Shown: positions 25,701-36,912 of the stretch, one piece after another | Numbering within the stretch: position 1 is the stretch's first letter | Layout: each line of letters begins with the position of its first letter | Assembly: GCA_949130495.1 (NCBI GenBank) | Contig: OX422222.1 | Coordinates: 103,033,709-103,097,708, forward strand | Direction of reading: 5' to 3' | DNA from: Sambucus nigra | Lineage: Eukaryota; Streptophyta; Magnoliopsida; Dipsacales; Adoxaceae | DNA length: 64,000 nt | The notes under the pieces: generated by a model | Seen by the model: the letters and a program-made list of their open reading frames with translations, nothing else | Databases searched by the model: none | Told to the model about the DNA's origin: nothing | Translations under genes and position numbers: made by a program

Positions 25701-25711
25701 TACGCAGTTAG
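13799..25711. repeat. 169-bp satellite, block 2 (about 70 monomers)
   Basis: Same monomer family and orientation as block 1, in one uninterrupted run of about 11.9 kb. Some monomers form recognisable types that recur in a fixed order. One type has tatggtatgttgcc and gcaacttgtaggg; the next has tattacttttggaccagta. Small direct duplications and truncated units occur, for example near 24840-24960. No gene is supported; short open frames are a by-product of a period close to a multiple of three. Confidence 0.9.
18240..24950. repeat. Higher-order repeat zone within the satellite
   Basis: Three multi-monomer segments are more like each other than like neighbouring monomers. The phrase aggtgttcgtacctctaacg occurs at 18603 and 21245, with a related form at 23390. 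gagagtcatacgaatatgc occurs near 19046 and 21695, with a related form near 23832. gggaatccccttagtacac-type text occurs near 19386, 22036 and 24170. Offsets are about 2.64 kb between copies one and two and about 2.15 kb between two and three, so copy three has lost a few monomers. Confidence 0.8.
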
Positions 25712-26296
25712 TGATAATGATAAGAATCAACACCACCAGATAAGAGGTGATGAGCTCAAACCACAACAACAATGGCATCAATAGAGTTATTTTCACATAT
25801 AAGTATTTGTATAAAAGTAGGTGAGTAGAAGAGGAATGGAGACAATGATGTATAGTGGTTCAGCCAATCTGGCCTACATCCACTGTGAATGTGTGATCCA
25901 CTAAATATGGGCACTAATGTCCTTGGATACAATGCATATAAGGTCTCTCTCTCTCTCTCTCTATATTGTGTACAAACATAGTTTCAGCTAGGGCTGCAAT
26001 TATCGATCCCTTTATATATAGGGCTTGGGGGGTGTAGTGTACCCCCAAGCATGCAATGAGCATGTGAATGATGATCTAAAGAACCTCATGTTGACACCTG
26101 TCTAGGAAAGTTGTAGGTAATGATGACATAATATTCCCTCACGTGAGGGAATGATCTTGTTATAACGGTTTAGTCCACGTGCTACATGAGTCCCACATGC
26201 ATTATGCCACGCATCTCCTAAATCACGCGCCATGATGGTGTTACCCTCGAATTATAGTGATAGGCCAAGGCTGAGATTGGTGTTGACCTATTAGGT
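25712..26296 (-). repeat. 3' LTR of gypsy element 1, outer part
   Basis: It matches 48133-48760 of the 5' LTR along its length, including the text around agtggttcagccaatctg, a ctctctct tract, the ggcttgggg promoter region and cacgtgagggaatgatc. A TATA-like ctatatataaag lies on the minus strand near 26010-26023. The copy ends at ttaggt, where the CACTA element begins. Confidence 0.9.
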
Positions 26297-26325
26297 CACT
26301 ACAAGAAAAGCAATCATTTATGTCA
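26297..26325 (+). repeat. Left terminal inverted repeat of the CACTA element
   Basis: Begins cactacaagaaaagcaatca and continues to a tttatgtca motif. It differs from the inverted right end at two positions. Confidence 0.93.
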
Positions 26326-27931
26326 TTTTTAAATTTTGCATTAAGTCACACAAGATTTAAATGAGATAAATAACATTTACATAATAACTTTTATCTCAGT
26401 TTTAATATGAGACTCATTTTTTTAACATTTTTAATAAATATGAGATAAATGAGATACAATTTGTATTAGATTATACAAAATTGTGATAAATATTAACCAA
26501 AACACTTCACAGTTAAACAAAAAAATGACATAAAAATAAAAACAAGCGGGGTAAGAATTTTCCTTTCCCACGCTAAGAAATTCAGAATTTTTTCATTTCC
26601 CACTTAGTACCTCTTTCTCTACCAACCCTAAGCCAAGACTTCTCTACCTCCTCTCTTTTTTTCTATTTCTCTATGAGATCTGAAACTCCCAATCTTCTTC
26701 ATGAACTCTCCGCCTCCACGCCTCAATTTCAAAGACCAGGAAGAACTACCAGTTGGGACCCTTTTTGGAGAACCAAGGAGAAGATCTGTGGTAAATTTAT
26801 TTTATCATGAATCAAAAACTTGGGTTGATTTTTTGCAAATAAGTAGACATTAATTGAAATCTCTAGTTTTTAAATTTGGGGTTCAATATTTTTGTATTTG
26901 TGTGTTTCTCTCATGAGTTTTAATTTTTTGGGGTGTTTACTAATTTGGTATATCTTTAATATTCCTTGTTTTTAATATATCTCAAGCATGGCTTCTACAG
27001 TTTGTGTTTCAATCTTTAGAATTTTTTGATTCAATGACATACTGGTGTTTTCATTTTCTATTTACTTTAATTTTGCAGATGCTTTGGTGTTTATCTCTCA
27101 ATTTGGAGTTAAAGACCACTTCCATGTCCTTATGGTGTTCACATTGATAGACCACTGTAAGAGTAATAAGAAATTGTTCCACGTGATCAATATTTTACTT
27201 TCATGTGAGTTTTGGTTGAGTTATATTTGATGATTGTGTAGTGGAAATGTGAGAATATAAACTTAATAATGTAATACATATCAATGTTTTCAACATATGG
27301 ATTATATGTGTGATTTGGAGTTTTGGTTTACATATTGTGCCACTATGTTCTTTAGTGAGTTTCAAGTAAGTTGTTCAAATTTGAAAAGTTTTGGTTTTAT
27401 GGCTTTGGCATTTTGCATTATAAATATAGGGATTTTGGGAATAGTCCCATTGACCCAGGTTTAGTAAGGCCCCGATCCGTCCCACTTTTATTTTTGTTAA
27501 GAGTCCCATAACTATCCAAAATGCCTTTCCCCCATGTCAAAATGTCTTTTCCCCATGATCACACGAAATGTTTGAGAGTGGAAAAACATGACCGATTTCA
27601 AATCTTATTAGATACGGGATCGGTCACTGATAAATATTACAACTTAAGACCAAATTCATTCTCTCCCTTATAAATATTTATTTGTTTAGGTTGTAAAATA
27701 ATTTAATGGCTTTACAAGTGTATGAATGACTTGAATTTCACTACAGGAACAAGATGTCAAATTTCACATCTTTACAACTTTTCTTGTTGATATATATCCA
27801 TTTTATATCGGTTCTACATTGTTTGAATTTTAGTGCATTTGTACTATTTTCAGCATGAGGAAACTAGCATATCAGGTTCATGTGTCAAATATGCTAAAAT
27901 AAATGAATTTTTAACAAATATATTATATATA
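26326..27931 (+). other. Left subterminal and leader region of the CACTA element
   Basis: The first 200 bases carry several gagataaat and atttatctcag-like subterminal motifs. A CT-rich stretch at 26560-26720 looks like the leader of a transposon transcript. A short exon-like segment near 26700-26790 is followed by ggtaaatt, a possible splice donor. From 27040 to 27930 I see only short frames and AT-rich sequence. I recognise no protein here. Confidence 0.5.
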
Positions 27932-28627
27932 TCTATATAATAAAGTAGGAAACTTGTGTATGTCATAAGATGAAAACATGATGTCATCCATATAATTTTT
28001 TTTACACTACCATTTTTGCCCCTCAAATTTTTAGTTTCCCCCTTCTTTTAACACACTCTAATTTTTCTCCCTTCTCTTAAAAATTCAAAAATAGGGGTAA
28101 AATAGTATTTTAGCATTTTGATGTCATTTTTGTTGCTCTCACTGTTAGTCTAAAACGCATTACTTTTGATCAAGACCCCTATTTCCCTTCCCCACAACAC
28201 AACTCCTCCGAAGCTTCCCCGACTTAATTTGACGAAATCTTTGTATTTGAAGCAAAGACACATATGACCAAACTTCATAACTCCTAAAGCTCATACCAAA
28301 TCACCAATAACCTAAATCTCTCACCATTAAAGCTACGACCACCAATAATTTAGACAAACCAAAATTCATACCACCTAAAACTTAGAAGAACATCTCCGTC
28401 CAGCATAAATCGGTACCCTTCTGTCCAGATCGAACCTCGATCCCTTCCAAATCTTATCTATCACTCCGATTGTAACTTTGTTAGTTTTCCAGATCTGATT
28501 GGAACTAAATGGGTTTTTTTTGTTTCTGTTTCCGACCAGTGACAAGTATACAATCTCCCTCTCTTTAGATTTATTTTTATTGAGATCAAAATTTCAAATT
28601 TGAGATATAGAAATTTGAGATAAAAAA

Positions 28628-28958
28628 ATGTTTGGGCGTGGAAAAGCAGGCAAGGGACTGGGAAAGGGAAGAATTAAGCATCCAGGGAATCACCAAGCCA
28701 GCCATCAGGAGATTGGCTCACAGGGGAGGAGTTAAGCATATCAGTGGTTTGATCTACGAGGAAACCCGTGGTGTTCTCAAGATATTTCTAGAGAACGTCA
28801 TCCGTGACGCTGTTACCTACACTGAGCATGCCCGTCGCAAGACTGTTACCTCCATGGACGTCATTCTCAAGAGGCACGGAACGTCTTGCTGTCAAAGTCG
28901 TTTATGCGATTATGCCCTCAGTCTGGATGTCAAAGTCTTGCACGGAAGTCGTTTATAA
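28628..28958 (+). pseudogene. Histone H4 pseudogene, internally deleted and frameshifted
   Basis: From the ATG at 28628 the frame reads [15 protein letters not shown], like the H4 N-terminal tail. It then shifts. From 28672 another frame gives [20 protein letters not shown], the [20 protein letters not shown] region and [17 protein letters not shown], which is nearly the whole histone fold. About a dozen residues between the tail and helix 1 (the KRHRKVLRDN part) are missing. Near the C-terminus two residues are lost before LKRHGTSC, and the normal GRTLYGFGG end is gone. H4 is one of the most conserved proteins, so His-for-Arg and Ser-for-Ala changes show relaxed selection. Plant H4 genes lack introns, so DNA capture and retrocopy look alike; the location inside a Helitron favours capture. 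Confidence 0.92.
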
Positions 28959-29154
28959 ATTTACTGGTTAGACTTTTAAATGACTAAAGTCTTGCTATCA
29001 AGAAAAATATGGTTGGTTTTTGGGTATGGTTATTCATTTTAGAGCTTATTATGTGATTACAACAAGCTTATGGTCTATTTTGGGTATTTGTTAATGAAAC
29101 AAACGTTGGGAATGGTATTATGAAAAGAAAAAAAAACAGTTTATTGTTTAAATC

Positions 29155-29475
29155 TTTTGCAGATCCAGTTATTGATGGTCTATTTTGTAGATCCAACGTT
29201 TTTTGTTGGTCTATTTTGCAGATCCAGCTATTGTTGATTTTCTATTTTGCAAATCCATCTATGGTTGTACAGTAAGACAATGTGTTTATTAGGATTTTGA
29301 AGTGCAAAAGCATTTTGCAGATCCCCTATTTTTGCAGATCCCCTATTTTTGTTTCCTTTTTTCCTGCTGTTTTTCAGGATTTTTTTTCCCTTTCTTTATT
29401 TAAAGATTATATTAGGCAGTACACTGAGGGTTCACAATACATTTTGATATAACTCAATTTTTGCAGATCCCCTAT
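29155..29475 (+). repeat. Short interspersed motif tract around tttgcagatcc
   Basis: The phrase ttttgcagatcc or a close variant occurs about seven times in 320 bases, with spacings from 18 to more than 100. Two units near 29314 and 29332 are an exact 18-base tandem. Function unknown. Confidence 0.6.
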
Positions 29476-30099
29476 TCTTTCATTATAAACCATGTTAACA
29501 TGATGTGTTTCTTTAGACATTTTGTATATACATTATACATCACACTTCATTTTGTTGTGAACATTTTCTTTTGTTGAATTCAAAGTTTATAGTTTAATAT
29601 TCAATTGAATTTGTTAAACTTAAAGTAAATCAACTGGATTATTATATAAGAACTTATTTTTTTCAATCTAATCATGTGAATGTAATGGAACGACAACAAC
29701 AACAACTTTCAGTTTTGGTAAATTTGACAAGAATGCTCCGGGTGAAAAGCCCTTGAAACATGAAATGAAACTGCGAAGAGGAGAAATGGGCTGCTTAAGA
29801 AAGCGTTTCAAATGATTCTGCATGAAATGACTCTAAATAGGTATTAGTGATGACGTTTGAAATGGCTCCAAATAGTTATTTGTGGTGACATTTCAACTCA
29901 TGTATCTTATATGTGCTGTTTAAGATGTAAAAGTATCTAATATTAAAGTCAAGTATATATGTGGTGACATTTCAAAGAGTTATTTGTGGTGACTATGCTT
30001 TTTTGTTTAAATGGAACTTGAATTTAAAGTAATATTAGCTCATTATTAAAATGCTTTGTGCAAGAAAAAAGCATTGTAGTACTATATTAAAATTTGGAG

Positions 30100-31056
30100 A
30101 AATTGGGACTTAAATTACTAGAGCAAGATCACGAAGTTATTTGGGCTTCAAGAGAGCAATTTCACAGTTGAGTTTGCAAAGCCAGAGTAGAGGGTGGAGG
30201 AGGGGCCTATTGCAGGGACTGATCAACTGCGATTTTTTCCACGGTCAGTATTTTCTTCAATTATTTAATTAACTTATTTATGCTGACATGAATGTATGAA
30301 ATTGTTTTGGAGATAAATTAGTTATATTCGTAAATATATTCAAATGGTTATCCACTCTTTTTTGTGATTTCTATAATCTATTTTTTGGATCAGTACATTG
30401 CTGGTTTTGATGTGTGTTACAAATCTGGAGATCTGGTGCCAATTTTTAGAGCTTTTCCAATGCCATATGCTCTGTTTTGAGTACTTGTGGATTCCAATTT
30501 GGCAAGGGATGTCACTTCATACCCTAAGGTTTGCTGATGTTTCTATGTTTTGGGTATTTCAATTTTGTGATAGGTAAATACTCAGTAAGTTTTTTTTCTG
30601 AATTTGTTTCAATGTTTTTTTCACTTTTTGTTACTGATTTATGAGGGGCACAGTCATTCCAAAATCGGTACATTCAATATTCTATTTCATTTCACTCCAA
30701 ACACAGGTACACATCATTTTTCAAATTCGATTTAGTATTAGTATTTTTTCAAATTCAATTTAGTGTTAGATTTAGTATTTTTTTTTATCTTTCTTTCATG
30801 GTGTTTTTCTTTTTCTTTTTTGTTTCTTTAACTCACAATGTTTTGTTTGTTCATTTATTCTGAGGTTATTACTTATTAGAAGAAAAACTGAATGTTTAGA
30901 CTTAATGTTTATTAGAAAAAAACTAACAGTTTATCCCTGTTTATACCACAATTTCTAAGGTTAGGAATCATTATCAAGTTTGTTTTGTTGGGAATAATAC
31001 AGATTCATTTGAGAACATGCGTACTTCAGTGTTGGAAGATGGTTTATTTCACGATA
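30100..31056 (+). pseudogene. Exon-like pieces of an unidentified captured gene
   Basis: Three stretches look coding and sit next to splice-like sites. The first, near 30130-30242, reads FTVEFAKPE, a stop, then EEGPIAGTDQLRFFPR before a gtcagt donor-like site. The second, near 30393-30520, follows an ag acceptor and reads YIAGFDVCYKSGDLVPIFR and FPMPYALF, then a stop and LVDSNLARDVTSYPK. The third, near 30997-31056, reads NNTDSFENMRTSVLEDGLFH before a ggtatgt donor. I do not recognise the family. The exon-intron pattern suggests capture of genomic DNA rather than mRNA. They may belong to one gene or to several. Confidence 0.4.
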
Positions 31057-31280
31057 GGTATGTTTATTAATTTTGCATTGCTTTTCGCATTTTCCACTTA
31101 GTTATGCTTTGTTCCATCTACAATACTTTGTCCCACATTGATCCTCATTAGATAAAAAATTATGGGCAGAACGTGTACATATTGTGGTTTCCACCATTAT
31201 AAAAAAAGAAAAAGAAAATAATGATGCATATTTAGTGAAATCATTTGAATAAATATGTGTGTATGATGCAAATCTGGTAC

Positions 31281-31290
31281 TTCTCTCTCC

Positions 31291-31327
<37 letters not shown>

Positions 31328-31346
31328 CCTCTCTCTCTCACACATG

Positions 31347-31383
<37 letters not shown>

Positions 31384-31386
31384 GCG
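31281..31386. repeat. Compound (CT)n(CA)n microsatellite
   Basis: About 55 bases of CT/CTC repeats are followed by about 45 bases of CA repeats with a few CG interruptions, inside Helitron 1. Confidence 0.95.
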
Positions 31387-32180
31387 TAATGCACTCTATA
31401 TCGTGCTATCAACTTTCTTGGTTATGTAGGCCCAAAATTCAATCACACACAACAATTTCAAAATGAGTTTCAATTTTGCTTTTGTCAATTTTATTTTAGG
31501 CAAAAATAATATTGTTTTAGGCAAGGCAGTTGTGGACTTACTGGATCAGGACTTAGGTGTATAATGTTTTTCGTCCCAAGTAATGAGATGCATACAAGCC
31601 GGGATTTTTGTGTTTAAGATCATGTTGCCAATAGACCAACCATGTTTGCAGCCGGTCAGACATTTACATCAACAATAGCTTGGCCAGTTCGGCTAATTAT
31701 AGTGATAACATCTTAGCCAACTCAGCAACTTACCACTACAGCAGCATAACCAACGAGGAGATTTGCAACTACAACTTAGCCGCCTACAACAACATCTTGC
31801 CCACTTCCAAAAACAACTTAAATGATAATGTACATATGCATTAGTGTTTTTAGAAGTGTGTAAATATGAAACAACCGGTACTTTTTTCTCTTTTAACCTC
31901 TCTTTGGAATGGATTGTATTATTTGTGGTGCTCTTTAATGATTTTTTTTCTCAATTAGTTTAATTTGTTTTGTGTTGTTTCCCTTTTTCATTTGTTAAAG
32001 ATGTACACGGTTATGTTCTTAGTTATACGTGTAACTCCACATTAAACTTTTCAAAAATATGTGCGTGCCTTTATTGGAATTTTTTGCCGTTTTGCGATTA
32101 TATACTTTTTAAATTTTCTTCGTTATTCGATTATATACTTTGAAAATTTTCAGCGTGCCTTCAGGCACGGGCATACCCTA

Positions 32181-32181
<1 letters not shown>

Positions 32182-32237
<56 letters not shown>
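32182..32237. repeat. (TA)n microsatellite exactly between two Helitron 3' ends
   Basis: About 50 bases of TA repeats are bounded on the left by ctag-tgtg and on the right by caca-ctag. Together with both flanking hairpins, the segment forms one large palindrome. Confidence 0.9.
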
Positions 32238-32238
<1 letters not shown>

Positions 32239-33029
32239 TAGCGAAATGCCCGTGCCTGAAGGCACGAAGAAAAATACCAGAAGTGTTGAATCATGTATAA
32301 TTTAAATTGTACATGTAAACATGTATACCCTTAGGATATGCCCGTGCAGATGGCACAATTATAGTTATCACATGTGTGTTAGTTGTTATGGTATACATGG
32401 GTCATTTTATTTGGATTTCACTACTAAAACTTAATTATGGTGTTTATTACTAAATGTTGTGTTGGTTCCTTTCATCTCCACACCATTTCAAACACTTAAT
32501 AAATGCAAATTAAAAATATATATATAGTTTTATATACATGTGTGTGGCGTGTACAATTTTTTTTGGGTGTACCACGTTATTTCACCTTTTTTCGGTGTAC
32601 CACTTTTTTTATGATTGTCGTCCTCAATTCAATTACCAAAAGCATAAAATATAAAACAGGGTGAAATGAAAATTTGCTTAATTTAAGTTGTTTAAAATAT
32701 AAAAGATATTGCATAAAAAACAACAACTTATTAATATTAATAATGGGTAAAAAATAGAAAATATAAAATTAAGTAAAATAAAAACTTGATTACACATACC
32801 ATCAACAGTAGTTCCCAAATTTTTATTTAATAAAAAAAACAGGACCAATTACAACTGTTATATTAATCTTACTATACGACATACCTATGATTATTTAAAT
32901 CACGATTCTCAACATTAACAACTGAATTCATATTTTTTTTGACGTATCAAAATAATATAGATTCAATACAAAAGACTTTTACTACATCCACATGAACTGT
33001 CATTTGTATCAACTTTGAGTCCAAGCCGT

Positions 33030-33440
33030 AGTACACCTACAAATAACCCAAACAGTAATATAAGACTGTAGATATTGTTCCCAAACTTGATTTTTCGTCA
33101 AGCCATACAACTACTTTCGTACCAAGTGAGAACACACGAAATAAAATCCACGTATCTTTTCGCCATGACCCCGCTCGTGGGAACGCTGGTGCCAGAATTG
33201 ACTGGACATCAAGCTCATATCCACCTTTAATACAAAGTGAGGAGACACATACAACTTTCGTACACCAACTGAGAAGACAGAAAATAACAGCTATGAACCT
33301 AATCTCCATGGACCTGCTCACTGTAGCATTGGTGCTAGAGGACTTTAAGTCCATCTCAACCTTTAATGCAAAGTAATGTCAAATCCATCTCCACCTTTAA
33401 TGCAAAGTAAGGACAGGCATAGACCTCCTTCCATAATATA
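33030..33440 (-). repeat. Imperfect tandem repeat with a small open frame, unidentified
   Basis: On the plus strand, segments with ccacctttaatacaaagtga and a castle of related phrases (aactttcgtacca, gaccccgctcg / gacctgctcac, gctggtgccagaa / attggtgctagag) recur with a period near 150 bases. A frame of 105 codons on the minus strand (33354 to 33037) spans two units. It has a hydrophobic stretch (FIAVIFCLLSW) but no recognised domain. It may be a piece of captured gene sequence or chance. Confidence 0.4.
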
Positions 33441-34310
33441 TTTGGCATTAAGTCACCTCATTCGTATTTGTTTATTACCACCTACAGTATAATCAAAAAA
33501 ATATCAGAGGTAGTTCTCCAAGACAAAAAAATGTCAGAGGTAGTTCTCCAAGACATATCAAAGCAATAAAAAAATGTGTGACCCTAAAAAGTAATATTAA
33601 TTCACATTATAGTCACAATTTTTTAAATAAAAAGAAAAATTCTCACATATTAGAAATTCATTTGAGATTTCCGGACCCAGTTTTTCTGCAATTCAACATA
33701 CCCATCCCAAGCACATGAAGACAACATCCTGAAAAGAAAAAGGAAATCCAACTTTTCAAAAATTCTCTACTAACCGTCTGTATAATTTTAAACATAGAAA
33801 TAATAAGGAAATCCAACTTTTCACTTTAGTTTTCTCATCAACCAAACAGAATAAATATTTTCCTTCAACCAAAAATATACAAATCTACCAATAATTCAAG
33901 CTTTGAGAGTTTATAAAAATGAGTTGAGGGAATTTTTATAGATGAGGTCAAAATGTCAACTACTTCTACTTGTTTAAAATACATGTTTATGAATTTGTTT
34001 ATCAGCTTTTCCAAGATTGACAAAATGTTTAAACATCACTTCTCTCAACCTCCACCATATAAATACTCGTTATCATTTTCTAAAAATTAAAAGTGAGATG
34101 TGGAGATCTAGAAACATTTTAGTTTGAGTTGAAATTTGTTGTGTCTAAACTAAATCTTCCAAATTTTGTATAAAAATGAAAGTAACAAAACCCCATTATC
34201 CATAAATAAATAAAATGATTTTATAAAAAAAAAACTATATTTTTGGTAATGGGTGATAAATTTAGATCTAGAAAACAAATCATAAAACATTAAAAACATG
34301 GGTTTGAAGA

Positions 34311-34334
34311 GAGAGAGAGAGAGAGAGAGAGAGA
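34311..34334. repeat. (GA)n microsatellite
   Basis: A run of about 12 GA units inside Helitron 2. Confidence 0.9.
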
Positions 34335-35299
34335 TACCCAGTTTGAGGGAAGTGATGGAGAGCTTCATATAAATGGGGTTGTAGAGACCATTCTGCATCA
34401 ATCAAAAACAAACATTGATAAATGAGTAAACTAATAAAAAATGTGTATTGAAGATTAAAGACCGAGATATCATTCTACCCTTCCACTAAACCCAAAGTCA
34501 AAAAGCAAAAAAAAAAAATCATGTCATTCTACATTTCCAGAGCATATATAAAAAGTGAATCGTGGGAGTGCTCCCCAAAAATCGGTGGTGCCGCTAGCTG
34601 GGCTGGGGGAGCTGAGGGAGAAGGGGTGATGGAGATAGAGGAGCGGAGGTAGCGTGGGGAGGGGGGGGGGAGAGAGAGTGGTGGAGAATGAGGGAGGAGG
34701 GTATTTTCTTGGATGAGAGAGAATTCAGAATCTTATGCAACGGGTTGTGTTTTGTGGAGGGTTATGCTTAGGGGGAGTGGGAAAGAAAGAGTGAGAGAGG
34801 AGAGTCTGAATTAAAGTGAAAATATCAGATGTAGTGGGCTGTCTGATAACGTGTAAATGTTCCAAAAGTTTCCTTGCCAACAAAATGTTCTCATCTCAAC
34901 GTTTTATTTCGTGTCTTGTTGGCAACATCCTGACCCTTAATTATCTTATAAACTTATGAAACAGTAAAAAGACACTTACTCCTTATTATATAGATTTATA
35001 CTTTACTCGTATTTTAAATTTAGGAATACATAATGGATTTAGTCGATGATTGTTATAAACGGAACTGGATATGGGAAATACTTGTAGCTTACGGGTCTTA
35101 GTTTGCTCAAAAAAAAATTATTTGCATTGAATGTTGATACTTCATTAGTATTCATGGATACAAGTTTGATACTGGCATGATGTATTCATAATTTATGACA
35201 AGCTTTTCAGTTCAAACACTCAATACTTCATCAATTTGTTTGTAATATATAACAAAACTAATCATTTACTGATTCACTTGTATCCCTTGGATCTTTATT

Positions 35300-36176
35300 T
35301 TTTTGAGCTAAGCTACAGGTTTTTTGTGATTCTATTATTTTTCATGCAACTATTTTATTACATTCCCAACTCCATCTTGGCATCCATCATAACTCCTGTA
35401 ATCAGGCTAATGGATTAGGAGGTTGCATTTCGATTGTGGAAGGTCGATAAACTTGAATTCATTGCTTTCTTGATTTTATTTCTTAGCGCTACTCTCATAT
35501 CAGTGCCCCTTGGTCTTTCCATTGCATAAGCTTTTTCGTTTTAAGTATATATATTAAGTCAATTTCCTAGTTTACCCAAACGTAATATTTTTTCTTTTTT
35601 GGCTTATCACTATTTTCTAATGTTATATTTGAGATAACCTTTATTCTGGTAATCACAACAACAGTGTTATCTTATATATCTTAATTTTAAGAGGGGATGA
35701 GGCAAAAAATAGTTTTCTTCATTATTAATTAAGTAGCTAACGATTTATAAGGTTTATATATGGAGGTTCCACGTGTACCAATGGCTTGTAGTCTAACTTC
35801 AAATAATTCTCAAATTAATCATTTTCCTTTTAAATCATCTCAGTCTAAGAGTTGCGTTTTGAAATCGATTTACCAAACTTACGCAGTGACTAAATAACTT
35901 TCGATCTTATCTATTGATTACATTCAAATTAGTAAATTTCTTTCAAAAAGTTGATTTTCATATAGTGGCGAGAGAGTATATGATTGTTTGATGCAATTAA
36001 TATATATCTAACACCTCATCAAATAATTCAGGTTAGAGTGTTAGTCTTCAAGATTATGTTTCATATCATAGGGCCAAACACAGTTGTTTTAGGAAATATC
36101 CCAAGCACTCAGATTATCAAAGTGTGGCTCCCATTTACTTTACCAATTACACTTACCTTCTGGAAAGGTTAGTTAA
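35300..36176 (+). pseudogene. Sulfate transporter (SULTR family) gene fragment
   Basis: From about 35300 to 35515 the plus strand reads QLFYYIPNSILASIITPVIR, LMD, a stop, then EVAFRLWKVDKLEFIAF and ISVPLGLSIA. This matches the last membrane segments of plant SLC26-type sulfate transporters, where the motif is a tyrosine-proline-rich helix followed by an IDxxEAxxLWKVDKxDF loop. From about 36060 to 36176 it reads GPNTVVLGNIPSTQI, then YQSVAPIYFTNYTYLLER in another frame, which is the start of the STAS domain. Between these parts lies about 500 bases of intron-like DNA. Residues between the TQI and APIYF parts are deleted. In plants these proteins carry sulfate across the plasma or plastid membrane. 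This copy keeps only a small middle-to-late part and is inactive. The retained intron points to capture as genomic DNA. Confidence 0.85.
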
Positions 36177-36794
36177 AAGCGATAAATACTTCCTCCTTTC
36201 TATATTAATCTACTAAGTTTTGGTCCTTAATTAGAACACTTTTAACTTATCTTAACTTAGCTTTAATTAACATATGTAGTTAACTCTCTTTGTCATTTAT
36301 GCATTGCTCTATTTATAGACGTTTTCAAGAGTTTAAGATTATACTTTGAATGTTAAAGGGACTAGTCATCTTGGTCTTCAGTTATACAATGTTCTATTTT
36401 ATGGCTGCTTGAACACATTGTACCGATAATCGTCGCTACATGACTGGCTACTGTATATTTCGAGGTGAAAATTTCATTTCCTCTTCTACAAAAAGCAATC
36501 TACTGCTCTGTCTAGATAAAAGTCTAAAAAAAGCTCTTTTTGCTCCTATCGATGAAATTCAACGACTTCCATTTATTATATTGATCAAGTTGTTTTGAAC
36601 CAACCATTTGTGCTCTTAATTGATAATACTAATGCATTATACATGACTATTAATTTAGTGCTTCATACTTATACTAAACATTTTGCAACAGAGCTTGTTT
36701 GTTATTCTATATATAACCATCCCCTCATTCTTCTTCCCAACACTTTTATCTCAGAGTATGTCATTCATTCATGGAATCTTACAACTTAGGACTT

Positions 36795-36853
<59 letters not shown>
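36795..36853. repeat. (TA)n microsatellite
   Basis: About 59 bases of TA repeats with one C interruption, just upstream of the GDSL esterase fragment. Confidence 0.95.
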
Positions 36854-36855
<2 letters not shown>

Positions 36856-36912
36856 TTTTAGTTACACTCACATTCCTACTGAGCTCAATCAAATGTTCAA
36901 ACAAGCGAAATT

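Larger units (their letters stand above)
27932..32181 (+). mobile_element. Helitron 1, non-autonomous, carrying a histone H4 copy
   Basis: The left end reads tctatataataaag after an A, the usual plant Helitron 5' start. The right end has a hairpin (cgtgcc-ttca-ggcacg) followed 12 bases later by ctag and then a T, as in Helitron 3' ends inserted between A and T. Length is 4.25 kb. No Rep/helicase sequence is visible, so it would need a partner. It contains a broken histone H4 gene, exon-like pieces of an unidentified gene and a compound microsatellite. Helitrons are known to pick up host gene pieces. The ends were identified by motif, not by comparison with another full copy. Confidence 0.7.
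32238..34994 (-). mobile_element. Helitron 2, non-autonomous, opposite orientation to Helitron 1
   Basis: Read on the minus strand, it starts tctatataataagg after an A (near 34994). It ends with the same cgtgccttcaggcacg hairpin as Helitron 1, then ggcatttcg and ctag before a T (32238). Length is about 2.76 kb. The 5' part holds a GA-rich, G-rich stretch (34580-34800), probably a leader picked up from a gene. No replication protein is visible. The matching ends indicate the same family as Helitron 1. Confidence 0.68.

Noticed and set aside
6121..25711. CENP-B-box-like element in the satellite (ttctcaaatcggg)
   Set aside because: The ttc and cggg parts are too close together by about two bases and the key CG after ttc is missing, so it does not fit the box.
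35236..35418. Small membrane protein gene from an ATG at 35236
   Set aside because: The frame is part of a decayed sulfate transporter exon that continues past the stop, so the ATG and stop are incidental.
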